Below are positions 42,015 to 50,878 of a stretch of 64,000 bases of DNA, one piece after another. How positions within the stretch are numbered: position 1 is the first letter of the stretch; each line of letters begins with the position of its first letter. The stretch spans positions 62,001 to 126,000 of the forward strand of contig NZ_LFVU01000024.1 of NCBI RefSeq assembly GCF_001047375.1. Direction: 5' to 3'. Below the pieces are notes generated by a model. The model made no database searches. It had not been told where the DNA came from and worked only from the letters and a program-made list of their open reading frames with translations. The position numbers were made by a program, and so were the translations under genes. Origin of the DNA: Clostridium cylindrosporum DSM 605. Lineage in GTDB: Bacteria; Bacillota; Clostridia; Clostridiales; Caloramatoraceae.

Positions 42015-44165
42015 TTATTCCGCTACCTTAGCACCGAACTTCTTCTTGTAGTCATTGTATCTATCTACAATTTCTTTTTCAGCTGCTACTTGATCATCAA
42101 TCTTTTCAAGCTTAACAGCAGTATACTTAAACTCTGGTGTCTTACTTACAGGATCTAAGTGACCACTTGTTAGTTCATTACATGCTCCTACCCACCATTG
42201 GTAAGTCATGTAAGTTGCACCCTTCTTAGCTCTTTCAGTAATTGATGCTCTAGTTATAGTAGTTCCACGTCTTGAAGTTACCTTAACTAGTTCTCCATCC
42301 TTTATTTTGTACTTCTTAGCATCTTCTGGGTTGATTTGGATTAGTCCTGGCTCATCAGCAAGTTCAGTTAGTGCTCTACAATTACCTGTCATTGTTCTAA
42401 CTGAGTAGTGTCCAACTTCTCTAACTGTTGAAAGTATAAGTGGGAACTCTTCTGTTAGCTTATCGCCTGGCTCTCTCCATTCAGCCGCTACTAGTTGTGC
42501 CTTTCCTGTTGGAGTTGTAAACTTGTTACCTTCATATAGGTATGGTGTACCCTTACTTTCCGCTGTAGCACATGGCCATTGAACACCACCAAGTTTTTCA
42601 AGCTTTTCGTATGTTGCACCTGCAAATAGTGGAGCAACGCTTAGAAGTTCATTCCAAATTTCTTCAGTATTCTTGTAGCTCATAGGATATCCCATAGCTG
42701 TAGATACTTCTGAAACTATTTGCCAGTCAGTTTTTACATTACCCTTAGGTTCAACTGCCTTATGGAATCTTTGGAATCCTCTATCAGCACAGCTGTATAC
42801 TCCTTCATGCTCTCCCCAAGAAGTAGATGGAAGTATAACGTCAGCATACATAGCTGTTTTGTTCATGAATATATCTTGAACAACAACGAAGTCTATGTTT
42901 TCAAGAGTTTCTATAATTTCACTTGTGTAAGGATCACTTTGTACTGGATCTTCTCCAACAATGTAGTAAGCCTTAACTCTGTGATCTTCAATCGCAGCAT
43001 GAGGTACTTCTGTTAGCTTCATACCGATTTCTCCTGAAAGCTTAACTCCCCAAGCCTTTTCGAATTTTTCACGTGCAGCATCGTCAGTAACCTTTTGATA
43101 TCCTGGGAATTCATTAGGTAGTACCCCCATATCACAAGTTCCTTGAACGTTGTTTTGCCCACGAACTGGTCCTATACCAACATTTGGTCTACCAAGGTTT
43201 CCTGTTAATATAGGTAGTGCTGCAAGACCCTTAACAACATCAACCGCTTGAGCAAATTGGCAAACACCCATTCCGTAAAGAATCATAGCATTTTTAGCTC
43301 CAGCGTAAGCTCTCATAGCTTCTCTGATGTCATCAGCCTTAACACCTGTAATTTCTTCAGCATACTCAGGAGTATACTTTTCAACTGTCTTCTTATATTC
43401 TTCAAAACCTTCAGCGTATTTTTCAACGTATTCTTTATTATAAAGACCTTCATTGATTAAAACGTTACCAAAAGCATTAACTAATGCCATGTTTGTTCCG
43501 TTTTTAAGCTGAAGCCACATGTCAGATATTCTACCTGTTTCAGTCATTCTTGGGTCAACGCTGATTATCTTAGCACCCTTTTCTTTTGCTCTAACTACTC
43601 TTCTAGCAACGATTGGATGTGAATCTGCTGCGTTGTATCCAAATACAAATAATAGATCAGTATCTTCAATTTCTGGTATTGAGTTTGTCATGGCACCGCC
43701 ACCAAGTGTTGTAGCAAGACCTGCTACTGAAGGCGCATGTCAGACTCTCGCACAGTGGTCTATATTGTTAGTTCCAATAGCTGCTCTTGCAAACTTTTGG
43801 ATTACATAATTTGCTTCATTTCCTGGTCCTCTGGCTGAACCTGCAACCATTATTGAGTCTGGACCATATTCTTTCTTTATTTTATTTAGCTTTTCAGCAA
43901 CAAAGCTTATAGCTTCATCCCATGATACTTCTTCAAGTTCACTATGTTTTCCACCTTTTCTTATCATAGGATTCTTTAATCTTCCTGATATTAGCTTAGG
44001 ATCGTTTAGGAAATCCCATCCATAACGTCCTTTTAGACATAGTGTTCCTTGATTTGTTCTACCGTCTGCTGCTTCTGCTCTTATAACTTGTCCGTCTTTA
44101 ACAACAAGGTTTAGTTTACAGCCTGCTCCGCAATATGGACATACCGTCAACACTTTCTTTTCCAT
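42015..44165 (-). CDS. fdhF: Formate dehydrogenase H-type, selenocysteine-containing
   Basis: 716 residues including selenocysteine at position 142, encoded by the in-frame TGA at 43742-43740 (NIDHCARV-Sec-HAPSVAGL). The Cys paralogue next door has Cys at the same place. A hairpin beginning 12 nt after the TGA, with arms GTAGCA/TGCTAC and loop GGTCT, matches the bacterial SECIS form known for E. coli fdhF. The N-terminal [4Fe-4S] motif is CPYCGAGC...CLKGRYGWDF. It oxidises formate or reduces CO2 with bis-MGD. I choose the ATG at 44165, because GGGGG sits 8 nt upstream; the one at 44171 is too close. Reading TGA as stop would give two false fragments. Confidence 0.95.
43711..43727 (-). other. 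SECIS hairpin for selenocysteine insertion in fdhF
   Basis: Minus strand: GTAGCA, loop GGTCT, TGCTAC. The lower stem begins 12 nt after the TGA codon. The GCAGGUCU-GC core equals that of the E. coli fdhF SECIS element as I remember it. Confidence 0.88.
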
Positions 44166-44284
44166 TGACATTTCCCCCTTTTTAACAATTACAACCGATA
44201 TGCTTATAAAGCATTACTTAATTACCATATCAGCTTATATAGATATATAAAATAATACTAGCTCCAAAAATTTGTCGATATAAT

Positions 44285-44321
44285 GTACTACTTCATAAGC
44301 TATTATAATATGAAGTAGTAC
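44285..44321. repeat. 13-bp inverted repeat in the leader of selenocysteine fdhF
   Basis: Arms GTACTACTTCATA (44285-44297) and TATGAAGTAGTAC (44309-44321), perfect complements, with an 11-nt spacer. The repeat lies just downstream of the -10 element of fdhF. It could be an operator or an RNA hairpin in the leader. Confidence 0.6.
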
Positions 44322-44336
44322 TATCTGTTTACTATC

Positions 44337-44365
44337 ATTATAATCTATAACAATTTCATAGTCAA
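44337..44365 (-). promoter_or_regulatory. Promoter of selenocysteine fdhF
   Basis: Minus strand: TTGACT (44365-44360), a 17-bp spacer, then TATAAT (44342-44337). Confidence 0.8.
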
Positions 44366-44542
44366 TTAGAGTAACGTCCTTATTTTAAAGGGTTTATAGC
44401 TATGTTACTGTTAAAGGGGCCATTAAATGGATTTTTAAAAAATTACAAACATAAATTGTAAATTTTTAGATCAAATATATTCTAATTAACATAATGTTAA
44501 AGTTTAGCTGAAGCAAAAACTGTCATTCTACTACATTCGAGG

Positions 44543-46678
44543 CTATTTTATTGCTCCAAATTGCTTCTTAAGCTCATCATATTCTTCTTTAACTTTCTTT
44601 TCTGCAGCGACCTGATCTTCTATTCTTTCAACCTTAATTGCACAGTATTTAAATTCTGGTGTCTTACTTATAGGATCTAAATGACCACTTGTTAACTCAT
44701 TACAAGCTCCAACCCACCATTGGTACGTCATGTAAGTTGCACCTTTCTTAACTCTTCCAGTAACTAGTGCTCTACTTACTATGCTTCCACGTCTTGAACT
44801 TATCTTAACAAGCTCTCCATCCTTTATCCCAAGTTCCTTAGCGTCCTCAGGACTCATTTGGATATATCCTGGTTCATCTTCCAGAGTAGTTAGTGCTCTA
44901 CAGTTACCTGTCATTGTTCTAACTGAATAATGCCCTACTTCTCTAACTGTTGAAAGTACAAGAGGATATTCTTCATTTATCTTATCTCCTGGCTCTCTCC
45001 ACTCTGTAGCAAATAAAACCCCCTTCTTATTAGGAGTTGTAAATAGGTTTCCTTCATATAAATAAGGTGAGCCTTTACTTTCTTCATTAGGACATGGCCA
45101 TTGAACACTTCCAAGTCTTTCTATCTTTTCATATGTTGCACCTGCAAATAGTGGAGAAAGACTTATAAGTTCATTCCATATTTCCTCAGTATTATTATAG
45201 CTCATAGGATATCCCATAGCTGTTGAAAGCTCGCAGATTATTTCATAATCTACCTTAACATCACCCTTTGGTTCAACTGCTTTCCTAATTCTTTGGAATC
45301 CTCTGTCTGCACAGCTATATATTCCTTCATGTTCACCCCATGAAGTAGCTGGAAGTATAACATCTGCATACATAGCTGTTTTATTCATGAATATATCTTG
45401 AACAACTACAAATTCAAGTTTTTCCATAGTTTCTCTTATTTCTGAAGCATGTGGATCACTTTGAACTGGATCTTCACCCATGATGTAGTAAGCCTTAAGC
45501 TTATTATCATCTAGTACTGCATGAGGAACTTCAGTTATACGAGTTCCTATTTTTCTAGGAAGTGTAACACCCCAGGCTTTTTCGAACTTCTGAACTGCTT
45601 CCTCATTTGTAATCTTTTGGTATCCTGGAAGGTCAGCTGGTAAAACTCCCATATCACATGTACCTTGAACATTGTTTTGTCCACGAACAGGTCCTATACC
45701 AACATTTGGTCTTCCAAGCTTTCCTGTTAGTAGTGGAAGTGCTGCAAGTCCCTTAACAACATCAACAGCTTGTGAGAATTGACAAACTCCCATTCCATAA
45801 AGAATCATAGCTTCATCTGTAGCAGCATACTCCCTCATAGCTGTTCTTATATCCTCAGCCTTAACCCCTGTAATACTTTCAACGTATTCAGGAGTGTACT
45901 TTTCTACTTGTTTTTTATATGTTTCAAAACCTTCTGTATACTTTTCAATAAATTCCTTGTTGTAAAGTCCTTCATTAACTAGTACATGTCCAAATCCATT
46001 AACTAAAGCCATGTTTGTACCATTTTTTAGTTGAAGCCAAAGATCAGATATTCTAACACTTTCTGTCATTCTAGGATCAGCTGTTATAAGCTTTGCTCCC
46101 TTTTCCTTAGCTCTAACAATTCTTCTAGCAACTACAGGGTGAGCTTCTGCTGGATTATATCCAAATACCATTATAAGCTTTGCATCTTCAATTTCTGGTA
46201 TTGAATTCGTCATTGCTCCACCACCTAGTGTAGCTTCAAGTCCTGCAACTGAAGGTCCATGGCAAACTCTAGCACAGTGATCTATGTTATTGGTTCCAAT
46301 TGCACATCTACCGAATTTTTGAAGTACATAGTTAGATTCATTTCCTGGCCCTCTAGCTGAACCTGCTATCATTATAGAATCTGGTCCATACTTTTTCTTA
46401 ATTTCAGTTAGTCTTTCTGCAGTATATTTTATAGCCTCATCCCATGATACTTCTTCAAATTTTCCATTTTTCTTTATCATAGGCTTTCTAATTCTTCCTG
46501 ACACAAGCTTTGGATCATTTAGGAAGTCCCATCCATAACGCCCCTTTAAACATAGCGTTCCTTCATTTGTTCTTCCATCTGCTCCTTCAGCTCTAATAAT
46601 TTCTCCATCTTTAACAACTAGATACAACTGACAGCCTGTACCACAATATGGACATGTTGTAAGAATTTTTTCTTCCAT
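44543..46678 (-). CDS. Formate dehydrogenase H-type, cysteine-containing paralogue
   Basis: 711 residues, highly similar along its whole length to the selenocysteine FdhF encoded next to it, but with Cys in the active-site position (DHCARVCHGPSVAGL). The N-terminal cluster (CPYCGTGC...CLKGRYGWDF) and the C-terminal YMTYQWWVGACNELTSGHLDP are shared. It oxidises formate or reduces CO2, probably with lower activity than the Sec form. I place the start at 46678, with AAGGAGGG 7 nt upstream; the longer frame from 46735 adds a hydrophobic run without support. It has its own strong promoter. Duplication in tandem is the likely origin. Confidence 0.94.
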   Translation of the reverse strand: MEEKILTTCPYCGTGCQLYLVVKDGEIIRAEGADGRTNEGTLCLKGRYGWDFLNDPKLVSGRIRKPMIKKNGKFEEVSWDEAIKYTAERLTEIKKKYGPDSIMIAGSARGPGNESNYVLQKFGRCAIGTNNIDHCARVCHGPSVAGLEATLGGGAMTNSIPEIEDAKLIMVFGYNPAEAHPVVARRIVRAKEKGAKLITADPRMTESVRISDLWLQLKNGTNMALVNGFGHVLVNEGLYNKEFIEKYTEGFETYKKQVEKYTPEYVESITGVKAEDIRTAMREYAATDEAMILYGMGVCQFSQAVDVVKGLAALPLLTGKLGRPNVGIGPVRGQNNVQGTCDMGVLPADLPGYQKITNEEAVQKFEKAWGVTLPRKIGTRITEVPHAVLDDNKLKAYYIMGEDPVQSDPHASEIRETMEKLEFVVVQDIFMNKTAMYADVILPATSWGEHEGIYSCADRGFQRIRKAVEPKGDVKVDYEIICELSTAMGYPMSYNNTEEIWNELISLSPLFAGATYEKIERLGSVQWPCPNEESKGSPYLYEGNLFTTPNKKGVLFATEWREPGDKINEEYPLVLSTVREVGHYSVRTMTGNCRALTTLEDEPGYIQMSPEDAKELGIKDGELVKISSRRGSIVSRALVTGRVKKGATYMTYQWWVGACNELTSGHLDPISKTPEFKYCAIKVERIEDQVAAEKKVKEEYDELKKQFGAIK

Positions 46679-46831
46679 TCCTAATCCCTCCTTGAAATAA
46701 AACTGACATAATTTCAATTCATGCCAAATTAACAAATTTCCAATCCACCACTTTTAAAAAATTTATTTCTAAATAATAATACGAACAATGAACTTATGAC
46801 TTTTTATCCACCATCCATATTTGTTAAGGCA

Positions 46832-46860
46832 ATTATAGTTTATAGGATTTTGCCAGTCAA
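46832..46860 (-). promoter_or_regulatory. Promoter of the Cys-type formate dehydrogenase
   Basis: Minus strand: TTGACT (46860-46855), a 17-bp spacer, then TATAAT (46837-46832). It has the same -35 and -10 as the selenocysteine copy. Confidence 0.8.
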
Positions 46861-46943
46861 TTGATGTAAGAATAGTTGTATACTGTCTCCTTTTATCATA
46901 GAAACTACCTATATACTTTTGCTAGTACAACTATTAATTTTGC

Positions 46944-46990
46944 ATAAAAAAAGCAGCAAAAAACCTGTAGTATCAAGGCTTTCTGCTGTC
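46944..46990 (-). terminator. Terminator of cfa
   Basis: Imperfect stem AGCAGAAAGCCT / AGG...TTGCTGCT on the minus strand, ending in TTTTTTT. Confidence 0.65.
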
Positions 46991-47065
46991 TATACTTTTT
47001 TTAAATGACTTTTTTCTTCCTTATTCGATATTTTAATTCATAGCAAAGTACTCTATTATAAATAT

Positions 47066-48244
47066 CTACCTATATAGATGTTCTCTTGTCATTGGAATAT
47101 CATTACATATTCCCTTAGTAAATACTATTTGATGCAAATCAACTACACCATTATTAAATGCTGCCGCACATGAACATAGATATAATTCCCACATTCTTAT
47201 AAAACGTTCATCGAACATAGTGCTTATTTTGTCCATTTCATTATTGAAGTTATCATACCAGCAAAGCAAAGTCTTTACATAGTGACGTCTTAGACTCTCT
47301 ACATCTTGAACATAAAAGTCCTTTTCTCCTCCAATATTTATAATCTCCCTTAAACTTGGAATTACACCACCTGGGAATATGTATTTTTTAATCCAAGGGT
47401 CTCCTGGATACTCTTTTCTTCCGCTAATATAGTGAAGAAGGAACATTCCTCCATCATTTAAAATAGCATCTGCATTTTCAAAGAATAAATTGTAATTGTC
47501 TCTTCCTACATGCTCAAGCATACCAACGCTAACTATTCTATCAAACTTCATATTTGACTTTCTAAGATCACGATAATCCATTAGCTTAACTTCTATATAA
47601 TCCTCAAGACCTTCTTCTTTTACTCTTTCTTGAAACTTATTATATTGTTCCTTACTTAAAGTAATACCAACTCCACGAACCTTATAATTTTTAGCTGCAG
47701 TAATTAAGAGATTTCCCCATCCACATCCTATATCCAGTAGAGACATCCCTTCACGTAAATTTAATTTCTTTAGTATATAGTTGATTTTGTTACACTGTGC
47801 ACTGTAAAGATCATCATTGTCTTCCTTAAAATATGCACATGAATAGCTCATAGTGTTATCTAACCATAGTTTATAAAAATCATTTCCGATATCATAATGT
47901 GATGATACTTCTTCCTTTTGATTATCCTTAGATGTAGATGTAAACATTATTTTCTTAAGTGCTTTCTCGTCTAATGAGAACTTATCCATTTTACTCAGTA
48001 TCATATTAAGAGCTTCAAACAAATCTCCTTCAATATCAAGTACCCTATCCATATACGCTTCCCCAAGGGCTAAAGATGTACTTTTCATAAATTCCTTTTT
48101 ATTAATAGAATCATTTACTAAAATGGTAAACTTTGATTCACCATCTCCAACTTTTATTTCCTCTCCATCTTTAAACCTTATACTAAAATTAACATTATCA
48201 AACTGCTTTATACCTCTTTTAATTAACACCTTTTCTAATAACAT
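47066..48244 (-). CDS. cfa: Cyclopropane-fatty-acyl-phospholipid synthase
   Basis: 392 residues. It adds a methylene bridge from S-adenosylmethionine across double bonds of membrane phospholipid acyl chains. The SAM-binding motif is LLDIGCGWGNLLITAA near residue 165. The signature YDIGNDFYKLWLDNTMSYSCAYF lies upstream of it. The C-terminal half has EHVGRDNYNLFFENA, the conserved HYISG and FPGGVIPSL. The N-terminal domain (residues 1-110) binds lipid. The protein is likely peripheral at the inner membrane. It stands alone between two unrelated minus-strand genes with its own terminator. Confidence 0.93.
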   Translation of the reverse strand: MLLEKVLIKRGIKQFDNVNFSIRFKDGEEIKVGDGESKFTILVNDSINKKEFMKSTSLALGEAYMDRVLDIEGDLFEALNMILSKMDKFSLDEKALKKIMFTSTSKDNQKEEVSSHYDIGNDFYKLWLDNTMSYSCAYFKEDNDDLYSAQCNKINYILKKLNLREGMSLLDIGCGWGNLLITAAKNYKVRGVGITLSKEQYNKFQERVKEEGLEDYIEVKLMDYRDLRKSNMKFDRIVSVGMLEHVGRDNYNLFFENADAILNDGGMFLLHYISGRKEYPGDPWIKKYIFPGGVIPSLREIINIGGEKDFYVQDVESLRRHYVKTLLCWYDNFNNEMDKISTMFDERFIRMWELYLCSCAAAFNNGVVDLHQIVFTKGICNDIPMTREHLYR

Positions 48245-48345
48245 CTTACTATTCCTTTCTTATCATGGCTTGTTTTACTATGATTATTTACATCATAGTA
48301 GGGTTTTATACCATACCTTGGGCAATTAACCTTAAATACAGTTAA

Positions 48346-48382
48346 AAAAGAAAAGAGCACTTCACAATTAAGCGAAGTGCCC
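48346..48382 (-). terminator. Terminator of the cytosine-deaminase-like gene
   Basis: Arms GCACTTC (48357-48363) and GAAGTGC (48374-48380), followed on the minus strand by TCTTTTCTTTTTT, at the very end of the gene. Confidence 0.8.
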
Positions 48383-48387
48383 TTCAT

Positions 48388-49605
48388 CTATATAGAACCT
48401 GATACAATGGAACCTTTATGTATAATAGCTTTTCTTTCTGATGTTCTTGCAACAGCTTCAGCTGAGCAGGAAGCATTAATTAAAATAATATTAGCTGTGT
48501 CCCCTATCCTTGGCCACATAGCATCACCTTTATTATCTAAAGGTGTTACTCCATTAGTTATAAATCCAAGTGCTCTTGTTAATGAATATTCATCAATCCA
48601 TCCAAACTTTTCTGCCATTCTACTTGCTCGTTGTAGAAGATCTCCTGTTCCAAATGGACTCCAATGATCATTTATATTATCATTAATTATACTTAACTTT
48701 ACTCCTTTTTCATAAAGAAGAGGAATTGGAGGACAAGGTGCATCTATAGGTGAGGTTGTTGCAAGACTAATATCTAAATCTCTTAATATTTCAGCAAGAT
48801 CACTAACTTCCTCTATAGGACTATCTCCAAGACAGTATCCATGACTTATATTTACCCTTCCTTGCCACTTTGCCTCTTCAACTATTTGAGTTAATCTTCT
48901 AATAGTATACATTCCAAGAGACCCACCATCATGAAGGTGTATATCTACATCTGAATTAAATTCTACTGCAATTTCCATCATCTTTTGTAAAGATGCTTCA
49001 ATATTGTTATCTATAGTTGCAGGGTCAAGTCCCCCTACAACCTTAACACCATTTCTCGCCGCTTCTTTCATAAACTTCACTGAATTACTTCTTAATAGTC
49101 CATGCTGTGGAAAAGCTACTAACTCATAGCTTAATTTTTCCTTATAAGCATCTAAAGCTTCAACAACCCTTTCTATATTACCAAGGCCTACAACAGGATC
49201 AACATTACATTGAACTCTAGCATGTGTAACCCCATAACCTGTAATAAGGTCTAATAACTTTTTTGCTCTTTCAGTAGTATGTTCAAGGAAGCTTGGAAGA
49301 AATTCTTCTTCTTCTTTTATCCTATCTGAAACACTAGTAAATGGTGTGCTGGCCTTCCATGGTCCACCAAAATGACATTTATCTAAATGAATATGATTTT
49401 CAACAAGTGAAGGTATTGCAAGAAGTCCCTTCGCATCAAGGACAAGCGTACCATCCTTAGGTATACTCCCCTCTAAAATATCTACAATTTTGTCATTCTC
49501 GATTAATAAATGATTTAAGTTTGTTTTAGTACCACTAATTTGATTGTTTTCATATTGAAAACCCTTCTCTAACAAAACATTGCTTAACCAAAATTTCTTG
49601 TTCAT
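48388..49605 (-). CDS. Cytosine-deaminase-like amidohydrolase
   Basis: 405 residues of the CodA-type metal-dependent hydrolase group. Motifs: SLVENHIHLDKCHFGGPW (HxH metal ligands), VDIHLHDGGSLG, NISHGYCLGDSP and SIINDNINDHWSPFGTGD (metal Asp and substrate loop). The HLDKC and ISHGYCLG forms are typical of cytosine deaminase and the related isoguanine, creatinine and triazine deaminases. Cytosine may not be the true substrate; a purine such as isoguanine is possible in view of the purine locus 15 kb away. It has no ribosome site stronger than AATATG-adjacent A-rich sequence. It stands alone with its own terminator. Confidence 0.85.
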   Translation of the reverse strand: MNKKFWLSNVLLEKGFQYENNQISGTKTNLNHLLIENDKIVDILEGSIPKDGTLVLDAKGLLAIPSLVENHIHLDKCHFGGPWKASTPFTSVSDRIKEEEEFLPSFLEHTTERAKKLLDLITGYGVTHARVQCNVDPVVGLGNIERVVEALDAYKEKLSYELVAFPQHGLLRSNSVKFMKEAARNGVKVVGGLDPATIDNNIEASLQKMMEIAVEFNSDVDIHLHDGGSLGMYTIRRLTQIVEEAKWQGRVNISHGYCLGDSPIEEVSDLAEILRDLDISLATTSPIDAPCPPIPLLYEKGVKLSIINDNINDHWSPFGTGDLLQRASRMAEKFGWIDEYSLTRALGFITNGVTPLDNKGDAMWPRIGDTANIILINASCSAEAVARTSERKAIIHKGSIVSGSI

Positions 49606-49796
49606 ATTTTAAATTCTCAAACCCTTCTATATTAGTTTCATAATTTATTTATATATCTTAACATTAGGGTATTTTTTTGTATAGTATATAAACCTTAGCT
49701 AGTTAATGTGCATTTACTGTAACAATTATAAATTTGTATCATAATATATAATTTATGAAGGTTTTTTATCCTAAGAAATATCTAGGGAGGTTTCCA

Positions 49797-50816
49797 ATGT
49801 TTAATAATGAACTTGATTATTGTCCTTACTGCCCTGAAGAAGTTACTTGCCCACGTGAACATGAACATATAAGGAACTTTGATGATGTTGAAGATTCTAG
49901 TGAAGTTCTATTTGATGACTTCTTGTATGAGTATGATTTCTTCGATGAGACTAGAGATGAAGACCATACTATAGAAAGAAATGTCTTTCTTCCCCCTCCT
50001 ACAGCTGGCAGATGGAGCCAGTGGGAAGACCTTGGTGGCGTTTTATCCTCAGGTCCAGGGGCTTCTTCTCAAGGACCTGGTAGGCTTGATACTTTTGTAG
50101 CAGGAAGTGATAGAGCTCTATTTCATAAGTTTTGGAACGGCTCAAGGTGGAGTAATTGGCAAAGCCTTGGTGGAACAATAACATCTTCTCCTGCTGCGGT
50201 TTCATCTAGAAACAATAGAGTTAATGTATTTGCTAGAGGTACAGATAATGCTATGTGGTATATATCTTGGAATGGCTCCCGTTGGAGTAGATGGGAAAGC
50301 CTTGGTGGAGTATTAACATCTGCACCTGCTGCTGCATCTACTGCACCTAACAGAATAAATACTTTTGTGCGCGGTTCTGACAATGCTCTTTGGCACAAAT
50401 GGTGGAACGGAACACGCTGGAGTAACTGGGAAAGTCTTGGTGGCAGATTAACTTCATCACCTACTGCTGTTTCATGGGGGCAAAATAGAATCGATGTATT
50501 TGCCCGTGGACAAGGTGATCGTCTTATTCACAGATGGTGGAATGGTTCCCGTTGGAGCAATTGGCAAGACCTTGGTGGTAGGTTAACTTCAGCTCCTGCA
50601 GTTTCCTCTAGAGGACCAAATAGACTTGAAGTATTTGCTAGAGGTACAAACAATCAATTAATGACTATGTCATGGAATGGTTCACGCTGGAGCAATTGGT
50701 CAAACCTTGGAGGTATTATAACTTCAGACCCTGCTGCTGTATCCTGGGGACCAAATAGAACCGACGTATTTGCTAGAGGTACAAACAATGCTATGTGGCA
50801 TATTTGGAGAAACTAA
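49797..50816 (+). CDS. Beta-propeller lectin-like protein with six tandem repeats
   Basis: 339 residues. Residues 72-339 consist of six repeats of 45 residues (the last 43), each of the form RWSxWxxLGG, then xxTSxPAA, NRxxVFARGxDNAxWH and WWNGS. This matches fucose-binding or PLL-type propeller lectins, where each repeat is one blade. Residues 1-71 are unusual: a cysteine cluster (Cys9, Cys12, Cys18 in DYCPYCPEEVTCP), EHEH, and an acidic stretch. There is no signal peptide, so it may stay inside the cell or be part of the spore. The start is set by GGGAGG 6 nt before the ATG at 49797. It could bind sugars on spore coat or cell-wall polymers (inference). Confidence 0.85.
   Translation: MFNNELDYCPYCPEEVTCPREHEHIRNFDDVEDSSEVLFDDFLYEYDFFDETRDEDHTIERNVFLPPPTAGRWSQWEDLGGVLSSGPGASSQGPGRLDTFVAGSDRALFHKFWNGSRWSNWQSLGGTITSSPAAVSSRNNRVNVFARGTDNAMWYISWNGSRWSRWESLGGVLTSAPAAASTAPNRINTFVRGSDNALWHKWWNGTRWSNWESLGGRLTSSPTAVSWGQNRIDVFARGQGDRLIHRWWNGSRWSNWQDLGGRLTSAPAVSSRGPNRLEVFARGTNNQLMTMSWNGSRWSNWSNLGGIITSDPAAVSWGPNRTDVFARGTNNAMWHIWRN
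50010..50813 (+). repeat. Six in-frame 135-bp direct repeats
   Basis: Tandem repeats of about 135 bp encode the propeller blades. They diverge at the third codon position but keep conserved blocks. They are coding repeats, not CRISPR-like. Confidence 0.8.
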
Positions 50817-50842
50817 ATATATATTGCAATTAGTATAAAAGA

Positions 50843-50878
50843 TACCCCCTTATGTTAAAACATAAGGGGTAGTTTTTA
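50843..50878. terminator. Bidirectional terminator
   Basis: Arms CCCCTTATG (50846-50854) and CATAAGGGG (50861-50869) with a TTAAAA loop, flanked by A and T runs, between convergent genes. Confidence 0.85.

Larger units (their letters stand above)
44166..44542. other. Leader and intergenic region between the two fdhF genes
   Basis: 377 bp without a gene. It contains the promoter of the selenocysteine fdhF (44337-44365) and, in its presumed 5' leader, a 13-bp inverted repeat (44285-44321). The rest is AT-rich. No clear terminator for the upstream Cys-type fdhF was found, so read-through is possible. Confidence 0.55.
46679..47065. other. Intergenic region between cfa and the Cys-type fdhF
   Basis: 387 bp. 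It holds the cfa terminator (46944-46990), then the fdhF promoter (46832-46860) and a leader of about 140 bp with no structure that I recognise. No molybdenum-cofactor riboswitch pattern was seen. Confidence 0.55.

Noticed and set aside
43692-43742. Apparent stop codon splitting a formate dehydrogenase gene into two fragments (a pseudogene)
   Set aside because: The TGA is at the active-site position, the Cys paralogue aligns across it, and a SECIS hairpin follows, so it encodes selenocysteine.
50010-50813. Regular repeats considered as a CRISPR array
   Set aside because: The repeats are 135 bp, contiguous, in frame and encode propeller blades; there are no spacers and no cas genes.
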